Shown here one piece after another: positions 17,539 to 24,918 of a stretch of DNA of 64,000 bases; position 1 is the stretch's first letter; every line of letters starts with the position of its first letter. Under the pieces are notes generated by a model that did not search any database, was not told where the DNA came from, and was given only the letters and a program-made list of their open reading frames with translations. This DNA is from Chitinivorax sp. PXF-14 (GTDB lineage Bacteria > Pseudomonadota > Gammaproteobacteria > Burkholderiales > SCOH01): NCBI RefSeq assembly GCF_040812015.1, contig NZ_JBFNXJ010000013.1, forward strand, positions 1-64,000. Direction: 5' to 3'. The translations under genes were made by a program, and so were the position numbers.

Positions 17539-18951
17539 ATGACTAAGCAAGCCAGCGAAACCCATCAACTGCGCGGCAAGACGCTGCGCCAGGGCTGCCC
17601 GCGCAGCAGCCATGCCGAGCACCAGGCCGCGGTCAAACGCGACCCCATCGCGCTGATCGAGCGCAGCAGCATCGGCCGCGTGCCGGCCCTGCTGCCGATG
17701 CGCTATGGCCGCATGCTGCAATCGCCGTTCACCTTCCTGCGCGGCACGGCAATGCTGCAGGCCTTCGATCTGGACAGCACGCCCAGCACCGGCATGACGG
17801 TGCAGTGCTGCGGCGACGCGCACCTGATGAACTTCGGCGCCTTCGCCACGCCGGAGCGCAATCTGATCTTCGACATCAACGATTTCGACGAAACCCTGCC
17901 CGCACCCTGGGAGTGGGATCTCAAGCGGCTTGCCGTCAGCGCGGCCGTCGCGGCACGCCACTTGGGGCTTGGCGACAGGCAGGCGATGGATGCCGCGTTG
18001 AGCTGCGCCGCCAGCTACCAGCAGCATATGCAGGACTACGCGGCGATGAGCCTGATCGATGTCTGGTATGACAAGCTGACCTTCGACCGGCTCCACACCG
18101 AGTTCGACGCCCCGGATTTGCACAGGCGCTTGGACAAGGCCCAGCAGCGTGCCAGCGGGCGCACTCACGAAAGCCTGCTCGACAAGCTCACCACGCGCGT
18201 GGGTGGCGAGCTGCGCCTGCGCGACGCCCCGCCGAGCCTGTTCCACATCCACAGCCCGAGCTCCATGCTGCCAAATCACGACAGATGGCTCGAAACGGAA
18301 AACTGGCAGGCGCTGCTCGCCGACATGTTCAAGGGCTATGGCGCCACGCTGCAGGACGACCGGCGCCGCTTGCTCGGCCACTACCGGGTGCTCGACGCAG
18401 CGTTCAAGATGGTCGGCGTGGGCAGCATCGGCACGCGCTGCCTCGTGGTGCTGATGATGGACGACCACGGCCAGCCGCTGTTCATGCAGATCAAGGAGGC
18501 ACGGCCATCGGTGCTGGCGCCCCACGTCGATCACCCGCGGATACGCCACGAAGGCCAGCGCGTGATTCAGGGCCAGCGGCTGATGCAGGCGGCCAGCGAT
18601 GCATTTCTCGGCTGGTGCACCGGCCCGTTCGGGCGGCACTTCTACGTGCGCCAGCTGCGCGACATGAAGGCATCCGCGCAGATCGAGACCTACGACGCGG
18701 ACATGCTCAATGCCTACCTTCGTGGCTGCGCCTGGGCACTCGCCAGGGCACACGCCAAATCGAGCGCACTGGCCCCGGACATCGCCGCCTATCTGGGCAG
18801 CAGCATCACCTTTGCGCAGGCAATCGGCCAATACGCGATGCGCTACGCGGATCAGGTCGAGGCCGATTACGAGGCCTTCCGCAAGGCCGTCGCCCGTGGC
18901 AGGCTGCCGGTCGACACGCTCGACGATCCGCTGCACGAGGTGCAGCCCTGA
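17539..18951 (+). CDS. DUF2252 family protein
   Basis: A 470-residue cytosolic protein of the DUF2252 family, a distant relative of the protein-kinase/aminoglycoside-phosphotransferase fold with unknown function. Diagnostic blocks are RGKTLRQGCPRSSHA at the N-terminus, the FLRGTAMLQAFDL region near 70, the catalytic-loop-like CCGDAHLMNFGAF followed by FDINDFDE, and WEWDLKRLAVS. C-terminal FYVRQLRDMKAS and AHAKSSALA complete the family signature. The HGD-like GDAHxxNFG motif suggests nucleotide-dependent activity, which is inferred. The ATG at 17539 matches the family start. Confidence 0.85.
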   Translation: MTKQASETHQLRGKTLRQGCPRSSHAEHQAAVKRDPIALIERSSIGRVPALLPMRYGRMLQSPFTFLRGTAMLQAFDLDSTPSTGMTVQCCGDAHLMNFGAFATPERNLIFDINDFDETLPAPWEWDLKRLAVSAAVAARHLGLGDRQAMDAALSCAASYQQHMQDYAAMSLIDVWYDKLTFDRLHTEFDAPDLHRRLDKAQQRASGRTHESLLDKLTTRVGGELRLRDAPPSLFHIHSPSSMLPNHDRWLETENWQALLADMFKGYGATLQDDRRRLLGHYRVLDAAFKMVGVGSIGTRCLVVLMMDDHGQPLFMQIKEARPSVLAPHVDHPRIRHEGQRVIQGQRLMQAASDAFLGWCTGPFGRHFYVRQLRDMKASAQIETYDADMLNAYLRGCAWALARAHAKSSALAPDIAAYLGSSITFAQAIGQYAMRYADQVEADYEAFRKAVARGRLPVDTLDDPLHEVQP

Positions 18952-19003
18952 GCCAGGCCAGGGCTGATAAAATGCCGGCTCATTTACCCCCATTGGAGCG
19001 CAC

Positions 19004-19384
19004 ATGAGCGATCAATTCGAGCAGGGCCTGGCCAAGCGCCGGCAGGTGATGGGCGATGCCTTCGTCGACCGTGCCTTCGCCAACGCGGACGACTTCACGC
19101 GGCCGCTGCAGGAGTTCGTCACCTCGCAGGCCTGGGGCACGGTATGGTGCCGCGACGGGCTCGACCTGAAGACGCGCAGCTTCATCACCCTGGCCATGCT
19201 GGCGGCGCTCGGCCGCACGCAGGAGCTCAAGGGGCATGTCCGCGGGGCGCTGAACAACGGTGCAACTATCGACGAGATTCGCGAGGTGCTGATGCACAGC
19301 GCCATCTATTGCGGCGTACCGCTCGCGATCGACGCCTTCCGCGCGGCGCAGGAAGTCCTGAAGGAAATCCAGGCCAGCGCGTAA
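19004..19384 (+). CDS. Carboxymuconolactone decarboxylase family protein (PcaC-like)
   Basis: A 126-residue AhpD/CMD-fold protein. It closely follows the PcaC pattern: RRQVMGDAFVDRAFANADDFT, WGTVWCRDGLDLKTRSFITLAMLAAL, then the ELKGHVRGALNNGAT and EVLMHSAIYCGVPLAIDAFR helices. PcaC decarboxylates 4-carboxymuconolactone in the protocatechuate branch of the beta-ketoadipate pathway. No other pca genes are nearby, so the true substrate is open. Only one cysteine is near the CMD active-site position (WCRDG), without a CxxC, which argues against AhpD-type peroxidase activity. Confidence 0.85.
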   Translation: MSDQFEQGLAKRRQVMGDAFVDRAFANADDFTRPLQEFVTSQAWGTVWCRDGLDLKTRSFITLAMLAALGRTQELKGHVRGALNNGATIDEIREVLMHSAIYCGVPLAIDAFRAAQEVLKEIQASA

Positions 19385-19421
19385 CGAGCCAGCCGCACGG
19401 CAACCCGCTCACGGCGGGCTA

Positions 19422-19610
19422 TTAGGCATCCTCGTCGAGCAACTTGCCGGCCAGGGCCCAGTTTTCCTCGGGCAACTCGTCGAAGCTGATCATGACGTAT
19501 TCGCGCGGCTTCTCGGCGATGCGTTCGAGCGTATCGGTGATCTCGCGCACGATCTGCTGTTTCTGCCGGCGCGACAGCTCGCCTGCGAGGCAAATATTGA
19601 CGTAAGGCAT
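19422..19610 (-). CDS. Tautomerase (4-oxalocrotonate tautomerase family)
   Basis: A 62-residue subunit of the tautomerase superfamily. After removal of the initiator methionine the chain starts with the catalytic Pro-1 (PYVNICLAG). The beta-alpha-beta unit continues with the helix RRQKQQIVREITDTLERI and the strand EYVMISFDELPEENWALAG. Such proteins oligomerise as trimers of dimers or hexamers and use Pro-1 as a general base for keto-enol chemistry. GGAGAGG sits just before the ATG. It is convergent with the PcaC-like gene and divergent from znuA; whether the two small enzymes share a pathway is speculative. Confidence 0.85.
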   Translation of the reverse strand: MPYVNICLAGELSRRQKQQIVREITDTLERIAEKPREYVMISFDELPEENWALAGKLLDEDA

Positions 19611-19658
19611 GGCCTCTCCAATCGCTGTGTCGACGGTTCCATTGTAGCCATAGCTGGC

Positions 19659-19714
19659 TTTGCGGCCATTCGATCATCTGGCTATAATGCAGCCTTCTTG
19701 CAACTTTGTTGCAA
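19659..19714 (+). promoter_or_regulatory. znu promoter with inverted-repeat operator (candidate Zur site)
   Basis: A perfect TATAAT -10 at 19683-19688 has a weak -35-like TTTGCG 18 nt upstream. Immediately downstream, overlapping the expected start point, is a perfect inverted repeat TTGCAAC-TTT-GTTGCAA (19698-19714). A palindrome at +1 ahead of znuACB suits a zinc-responsive repressor such as Zur, although it is not the E. coli Zur consensus. Confidence 0.6.
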
Positions 19715-19731
19715 ATACAGAGATTCCCATC

Positions 19732-20613
19732 GTGCGCTTTTCCTCCCGTCTGCTTGCCGTCGCGGCACTGGCTGCATTCGCCATGGCGCCGGCCTGGGCC
19801 AGGCAGACCGTATTCGTCAGCGTGATGCCGCAGAAACAGCTGGTGGAGGCCGTCGGCGGCGACAAGGTCACGGTCACCGCCCTGGTCAGCACCGGCAAGG
19901 ACCCGCACACCTTCGAGCCCACGCCGAGCCAGGTTGCGGGCCTGGCGCGCGCCAACGTGCTGTTCGCCATCGGCATGCCATTCGAAAAGGGCCTGCTGGC
20001 ACGCGTGGCGGCGGGCAACCCGGCGCTGCGCATCGTCGACAACAAGGCCGGCATCAAGCTCAGGCTGAGTGACGCCGTGCTCGAGTTGCCCGGTGAGGCC
20101 GGGCACGATCACGAGCATCGCGCCGGCGAGCCCGACCCCCATGTCTGGACCAGCCCGCCTCGGATGAAGCAGATGGCGGCGCAGATCCGCGATACGCTGG
20201 CCGCGCTGGAGCCTGCCTCGAAGGCCGAGTTCGAGCGCAACTACCAGCGCCTCGCGACGGAACTCGACCAACTCGACCAGTCCATCCGTACTACACTGCA
20301 GGCAGGCCAGGTGAAGCGCTTCATGGTATTCCATCCCGCCTGGGGCTATTTTGCCGACACCTACGGGCTGCAGCAGATCCCGATCGAATACGAAGGCAAG
20401 GAACCGGGAGCAAAAACCGTCAGCCGCATCATTCAACTCGCCAGGCAGAACCACATTCGCGCCATCTTCGTGCAGCCGCAATTCAGCCGCCGCGCGGCCG
20501 AGAACATTGCGCGCGCGGTGGACGCCCGGGTGCTGCCCATGGACGACCTGGCCCCCGACATGATCAGCAATCTCAAGCGCGTCGCCGCCGACCTCGCCAG
20601 CAACCAGCCATGA
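19732..20613 (+). CDS. znuA: Zinc ABC transporter, periplasmic binding protein ZnuA
   Basis: A 293-residue cluster 9 (TroA-like) metal-binding lipocalin-unrelated receptor that captures Zn2+ in the periplasm. A Sec signal peptide ends in APAWA before RQTVFVSVMPQ. Metal-ligand positions are visible as the His in DPHTFEPTPSQ, a short acidic/His loop (GHDHEHRAGEPDPHVWTSP), the FHPAWGYFADTYGL histidine and the terminal aspartate region MDDLAPD. The GTG at 19732 gives the proper signal-peptide length; an upstream in-frame ATG would bury the operator inside the coding region. Its stop overlaps the znuC start as ATGA. Mn2+ transport by the same family cannot be fully excluded. Confidence 0.9.
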   Translation: MRFSSRLLAVAALAAFAMAPAWARQTVFVSVMPQKQLVEAVGGDKVTVTALVSTGKDPHTFEPTPSQVAGLARANVLFAIGMPFEKGLLARVAAGNPALRIVDNKAGIKLRLSDAVLELPGEAGHDHEHRAGEPDPHVWTSPPRMKQMAAQIRDTLAALEPASKAEFERNYQRLATELDQLDQSIRTTLQAGQVKRFMVFHPAWGYFADTYGLQQIPIEYEGKEPGAKTVSRIIQLARQNHIRAIFVQPQFSRRAAENIARAVDARVLPMDDLAPDMISNLKRVAADLASNQP

Positions 20614-21338
20614 CACCATTGATCGCCGCCCGTGCCCTCGACTTCGCCTACGGCAGCACGCAGGTGCTCGACCGGGTCGACCTCGACGTCAATCCGGGCG
20701 ATTTCCTCGGCATCGTCGGCCCCAACGGCGGCGGCAAGAGCACCCTACTCAAGCTGCTGCTGGGCCTGCTGGCGCCGACCGGCGGCAGCCTGCAGGTGCT
20801 GGGCCAAGCACCGCAACAGGCGGCGCGCGAGATCGGCTATGTGCCGCAATATGCGAGCTTCGCCCGCGATTTCCCGATCAGCGTCGAACACGCCGTGCTG
20901 CTCGGCCGCATGCAACCGGGCCGCTGGCTGCAACGCTATAGCCGGCAGGACCGCGAGATCGGCGAGCGCTCGATGCGCGAAACCGACGTCTGGGAACTGC
21001 GCCAGCGTGCGGTGGGCGCCCTCTCCGGCGGGCAGCTGCAGCGGGTGCTGATTGCACGCGCCCTGGCGACCGAGCCCAAGCTGTTGCTGCTCGACGAGCC
21101 GACCGCCAGCGTGGACGTGCGTGCCGAAAAGAACATCTTCGAGCTGCTGCGCCAGCTCAACCGCCGCCTGACCGTCGTCGTGGTGTCGCACGACATCGGC
21201 TTCATCTCCGACTATGTGAACCGCATCGCCTGCCTCAACCGCCAGCTGGTGTGCCACGCGCCGGACGCGATCGACCCGGCGACGCTGGAGCGCATCTACG
21301 GCAAGCATGTGCACGCCATCGCGCACCACCATCATTAA
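20610..21338 (+). CDS. znuC: Zinc ABC transporter, ATP-binding protein ZnuC
   Basis: A 242-residue ABC ATPase that powers zinc uptake with ZnuB. Walker A is GPNGGGKST (about residue 36), Q-loop YVPQYASF, signature LSGGQLQRVLIARAL (about 140), Walker B LLLLDEPTASVD, and the H-loop histidine in VVSHDIGF. The His-rich C-terminus (HVHAIAHHHH) is common in this group and may bind metal. It overlaps znuA by 4 nt. Confidence 0.93.
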   Translation: MTPLIAARALDFAYGSTQVLDRVDLDVNPGDFLGIVGPNGGGKSTLLKLLLGLLAPTGGSLQVLGQAPQQAAREIGYVPQYASFARDFPISVEHAVLLGRMQPGRWLQRYSRQDREIGERSMRETDVWELRQRAVGALSGGQLQRVLIARALATEPKLLLLDEPTASVDVRAEKNIFELLRQLNRRLTVVVVSHDIGFISDYVNRIACLNRQLVCHAPDAIDPATLERIYGKHVHAIAHHHH

Positions 21339-21377
21339 TCGGGTGCCCACCGCGCGCCCCTTGCCAGCCCCCACCCC

Positions 21378-22202
21378 ATGACCGGTTTCCTCGACGCCCT
21401 GCTGCACGAACAATTCCTGCAATACGCCCTGCTCGGTGGCCTGCTCGCCAGCGTCTGTTGCGGCCTGATCGGCTCCTACGTGGTGGTCAAGCGCATCAGC
21501 TACCTGGCCAGCGGCATCGCCCACACCATCCTGGGCGGCATGGGCGTTGCCTACTTCCTCGGCCACAACCCGATGCGCGGTGCGCTGGTGGCGGCGCTGG
21601 GCGCCGCCCTGCTGATCGGCTGGATCAATCTGCGCATGAAGGAGCACGAGGACACGCTGATCGGCGCGCTATGGTCGGTCGGCATGGCGGTTGGTGTAAT
21701 TTTCGTCGCCAAGACACCGGGTTATGGCATCGACCTGATGAGCTACCTGTTCGGCAACATCCTGATGATCTCGAGCCAGGACCTGTGGCTGATGGCCGGG
21801 CTCGACGCCATCCTGCTGGCCCTCGTCTGGCTGTTTCGCGAGCCCTTCCTCGCCGTCTGCTTCGACGAAGAATTCGCGCGCCTGCGCGGCCTCAACGTCA
21901 CCTTCTATTACCTGCTGCTGCTGTGCCTGGTGGCCATTACCGTGGTGCTGCTGATTCAGGTGGTCGGGCTGATCCTGGTCATCGCGCTGCTCACGCTGCC
22001 GGCGGCCATTGCCAGCCAGTGGTCGCGCTCGCTGTCGAAGATCATGCTGATTGCCACCGTGCTCGGCAGCATCTTCACGCTGGGTGGGCTCGCGCTGTCT
22101 TACGAGCCCGATCTGCCGTCCGGCGCGACCATCATCCTGCTGGCCGGCCTGGGCTATGTGCTGAGCCTCGTCCTGTCTAAATTCAGGGCCGCGTCGCGGT
22201 AA
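21378..22202 (+). CDS. znuB: Zinc ABC transporter, permease ZnuB
   Basis: A 274-residue ABC-3 family inner-membrane permease with about eight hydrophobic segments. Family landmarks are the N-terminal LLGGLLASVCCGLIGSYVVVKR, SYLASGIAHTILGGMG, the conserved glycine-rich GYGIDLMSYLFGNIL and the C-terminal LLTLPAAIASQWSRS segment that contacts ZnuC. It lies 39 nt after znuC in the same operon. No ribosome site is obvious, so coupling to znuC is likely. Confidence 0.93.
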   Translation: MTGFLDALLHEQFLQYALLGGLLASVCCGLIGSYVVVKRISYLASGIAHTILGGMGVAYFLGHNPMRGALVAALGAALLIGWINLRMKEHEDTLIGALWSVGMAVGVIFVAKTPGYGIDLMSYLFGNILMISSQDLWLMAGLDAILLALVWLFREPFLAVCFDEEFARLRGLNVTFYYLLLLCLVAITVVLLIQVVGLILVIALLTLPAAIASQWSRSLSKIMLIATVLGSIFTLGGLALSYEPDLPSGATIILLAGLGYVLSLVLSKFRAASR

Positions 22203-22269
22203 CTCGCCGCGGCTGGCGCCCACCGGCCCCGGTGGCGCAACGGCCCCAAAAATCCGGAGATTGTTTGCC

Positions 22270-22629
22270 ATGACCGTCCGCATCTATCACAACCCACGCT
22301 GTTCCAAATCCCGCCAGACGCTGGCGCTGTTGACCGAACACGGCGAAACGCCAGAGATCATCGAATACCTGCAGACGCCGCCCAGCGCCGACGAGCTGCG
22401 CCACCTGCTGAGCCTTCTGGGCATTGCGCCGCGTGAATTGATGCGCACCGACGAGGATGAATACCGCGAACTCGGGCTCGATGCGCCGTCGCTGTCGTCC
22501 GAGCAGTTGATCGACGCGATGGTGGCGCATCCGCGCCTGATCCAGCGCCCGATCGTCGTATACGGCGAGCGTGCCGCAATCGGCCGGCCGCCGGAAAATG
22601 TGCTGGCGCTGCTCGGGCCGCGTTCCTGA
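22270..22629 (+). CDS. arsC: Arsenate reductase (glutaredoxin-type), ArsC family
   Basis: A 119-residue thioredoxin-fold reductase. The catalytic Cys11 lies in IYHNPRCSKSRQTL, and arginine anchors for the oxyanion occur in ELMRTDE and in LIQRPIVVYG. These features fit the glutaredoxin-coupled ArsC class rather than Spx. It reduces arsenate to arsenite in the cytosol, but no arsB, acr3 or arsR is adjacent, so it may be a housekeeping paralogue. GGAG lies 11 nt before the ATG; a TTG three codons upstream is also open. Confidence 0.85.
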   Translation: MTVRIYHNPRCSKSRQTLALLTEHGETPEIIEYLQTPPSADELRHLLSLLGIAPRELMRTDEDEYRELGLDAPSLSSEQLIDAMVAHPRLIQRPIVVYGERAAIGRPPENVLALLGPRS

Positions 22630-22760
22630 ACGTTCCGTTCATCTAATATTCATCGACGGCGCCGTACACTGCACGCCTAACTAGCCGCCTGGGGCAACTG
22701 TCCGCCAGCCCTCGATTGCCGCGGTAAAACAGGTTCAACAACGTCTGGAGTGCTTACGCT

Positions 22761-23138
22761 ATGAAGAAGATTCTTGCCCTGATCGCCGTCGCCACCATTG
22801 GTCTCGCTGCTTGCAGCAAGAGCAACGAGAATATCGAAGCCGCCAAGGAATCCGCTGAGAAGGCGGTAGACGCAAGCAAGGAAGCCGCCAGCAACGCCGC
22901 CGATGCAGCCAAGGCCGCCGGCCAGGCCGCAGGCGACGCAGCCAAGGATGCCGCCAAGACCACGGCGGACGCTGCCAAGGATGCGGCTCAAGGCGCGCAG
23001 CAGGCCGCCGAGACCGCCAAGGAGGCGACCAAGGACGCCGCCGTAACCGCGGTGGACAAGGCCAAGGAAGCCACCGCCACGGCAGCCGACAAGACCAAGG
23101 AAGCGGCTGACAAGGTCAAGGAAGCCGTCAAGAAGTAA
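22761..23138 (+). CDS. Ala/Lys-rich helical lipoprotein
   Basis: A 125-residue protein with a lipoprotein signal (MKKILALIAVATIGLAAC, modified Cys18) and a mature chain made almost only of Ala, Lys, Asp, Glu and Thr. The pattern (AAKDAAKTTADAAKDAAQ and related units) repeats with an 11-residue-like period and predicts one long amphipathic helix, resembling apolipoprotein or LEA-type repeats. There are no aromatic residues in the mature protein. It would be tethered to a membrane and extend into the periplasm. The function is unknown; envelope spacer or desiccation-type protection are guesses. A strong bidirectional terminator follows. Confidence 0.75.
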   Translation: MKKILALIAVATIGLAACSKSNENIEAAKESAEKAVDASKEAASNAADAAKAAGQAAGDAAKDAAKTTADAAKDAAQGAQQAAETAKEATKDAAVTAVDKAKEATATAADKTKEAADKVKEAVKK

Positions 23139-23157
23139 GGCACCGGCCATGCCGACA

Positions 23158-23185
23158 AAAAAGCCACGCAGATGCGTGGCTTTTT
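23158..23185. terminator. Bidirectional intrinsic terminator
   Basis: AAAAAGCCACGCA, a 2-nt loop, TGCGTGGCTTTTT: a 13-bp perfect stem with an A-run on one side and T-run on the other. It serves both the lipoprotein gene ending at 23138 and the convergent binding-protein gene ending at 23206. Confidence 0.9.
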
Positions 23186-23205
23186 GTTTTCCGGCGGCAG
23201 CAGCG

Positions 23206-24918
23206 CTAGCGCAACCGCCCTTCTCGCCATGCACGCAGCAGGGCTTCGTAGGCGACCGTCTCCGGCTTCGTGCGTTCATTGTCGAGCTTGGGTTTGGGTG
23301 AGCCGGGCTGTTTGAACCAGTATGACGGCTCCATCGGTTCCGACAGCTTGGGGATGCAATGTTGCATCCGCCCTTCCTTGGCAATATCGCCCATCACCTG
23401 TTCCATGTCGGTGGCCAGCTTGTCGAGCGCCTGCTGCGGCGTTTTGCGCCCGCTGACGGCGTCGTCGATATTGCGCCACCACAGCGGCGCCATACGCGGA
23501 TAATCGGGTACATTGGTGCCGGTTGGCGTCCAGGCCACGCGCGCCGGGCTGCGATAGAACTCGATCAGCCCGCCCAGCCTGGGCGCGAGCTGGGTCATTG
23601 CCTCGGACTGGATATCCGACTCGCGGATCGGTGTCAGCCCGACGATCGTCTTCCTCAGCGAGGTCGAATGCGCCACCACGAACTGCGCATACAGCCACGC
23701 GGCCTTGCGCCGGTTCAATGGCGTCGATTTGAGCATGGTCCAGGCGCCCGCATCCTGGTAGCCGAGCTTCATACCCTCCTCCCAATAGGCACCGTGCGGG
23801 CTTGGCGCATAGCGCCACTTGGGGTTGCCGTCGCGCCCGACCAGCACCGACCCCGGTTTGGTCATCGCCGCGGTATTCACCGTGTAAAGGAACACCATCT
23901 GGGCGACATTGCCTTTCAACAGGTAGTCGCCAATGTCGCCAAATGCCAGCTTGCGGATTTCCGGCGGGCCGTACTTGCGGTTCCAGTCGAGGTAGGTGGT
24001 CAGGGCATACACCGATGGCGGGCCATTGACGGCCCCGCCCCGCGCGACCGATGCTCCGATCGGCACGCAGCCATCGACACGAATCCCCCAGTCATCCACC
24101 GGGCGGCCATTTGGCAGGCCCTTGTCGCCCGTTCCCGCCAGCGACAGCCAGGCGTCGGAGAAGCGCCACCCCAGCGAGGGGTCGCTCGCCGCATAATCCA
24201 GGTGACCATAGACGCGGACGCCGTCGATCTCCTTCACCTGATTGCTGAAGAAGTCGGCGATGTCCTCGTAGGCCGACCAATTGATCGGCACGCCAAGCTC
24301 GTAACCATAGCGCTCCCTGAAGCGCTTTTTCAGGTCGGGCCGGCTGAACCAGTCGTGGCGGAACCAGTAGAGGTTGGCAAACTGCTGGTCCGGCAGCTGG
24401 TAAAGCTTGCCGTCACTGGCCGTACCGAACGTGCGCCCGATGAAGTCGTGCACATCGAGGGTCGGCAGCGTGACATCGCGCCCTTCGCCGAGCATGAAGT
24501 CGGACAGTGCCACCGTTCTGCCGTAACGGAAGTGGGCGCCGATCGAGTCGGTATCGTTGATGTACATGTCGTACAGGTTTTCGCCCGTCCGCATCTGCGT
24601 CAGCACCGAATCGACAACCTTGCTCTCGTGGATGACGTCGTGTTGCACCTTGATGCCGGTGATCTCGTAGAACGCCTTGGACATCACGTCGCGCTCGTAG
24701 CGATGCGTCGGAATATCCTCCGACGCCACCCGCACGGTGAGACTGGTATAGGGGCGGGCGGCGTCGATGAACCATTGCATCTCGGCCAGTTGCTGGTCGT
24801 AACTGTAGGTGCTCGGCGTGAATTCGCGCTTGAGCCAGCGTTTGGCCGCCACGATGTCCGCCGATGCCGGCGCAGTCAGGCCGAGCAGCAACAGTGCGGA
24901 CAAGAGGCGGGCCTTCAC
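23206..24918 (-). CDS. Long extracellular solute-binding protein (GlpV-like)
   Basis: A 570-residue secreted binding protein with a signal peptide ending TAPASA before DIVAAKRWL. It resembles the unusually long glycerol-type (GlpV) ABC receptors: FTPSTYSYDQQLAEMQWF, YEITGIKVQHDVIHESKV, DMYINDTDSIGAHFRYGR and DQQFANLYWFRHDW. The GTG at 24918 has GGAGG 7 nt upstream and overlaps the preceding kinase stop as GTGA. No ABC permease or ATPase genes are present anywhere nearby, so transport is doubtful; coupling to a sensor kinase suggests a ligand-presenting role, which is inference. The ligand is not determined; glycerol or a related polyol is the family precedent. Confidence 0.8.
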   Translation of the reverse strand: MKARLLSALLLLGLTAPASADIVAAKRWLKREFTPSTYSYDQQLAEMQWFIDAARPYTSLTVRVASEDIPTHRYERDVMSKAFYEITGIKVQHDVIHESKVVDSVLTQMRTGENLYDMYINDTDSIGAHFRYGRTVALSDFMLGEGRDVTLPTLDVHDFIGRTFGTASDGKLYQLPDQQFANLYWFRHDWFSRPDLKKRFRERYGYELGVPINWSAYEDIADFFSNQVKEIDGVRVYGHLDYAASDPSLGWRFSDAWLSLAGTGDKGLPNGRPVDDWGIRVDGCVPIGASVARGGAVNGPPSVYALTTYLDWNRKYGPPEIRKLAFGDIGDYLLKGNVAQMVFLYTVNTAAMTKPGSVLVGRDGNPKWRYAPSPHGAYWEEGMKLGYQDAGAWTMLKSTPLNRRKAAWLYAQFVVAHSTSLRKTIVGLTPIRESDIQSEAMTQLAPRLGGLIEFYRSPARVAWTPTGTNVPDYPRMAPLWWRNIDDAVSGRKTPQQALDKLATDMEQVMGDIAKEGRMQHCIPKLSEPMEPSYWFKQPGSPKPKLDNERTKPETVAYEALLRAWREGRLR

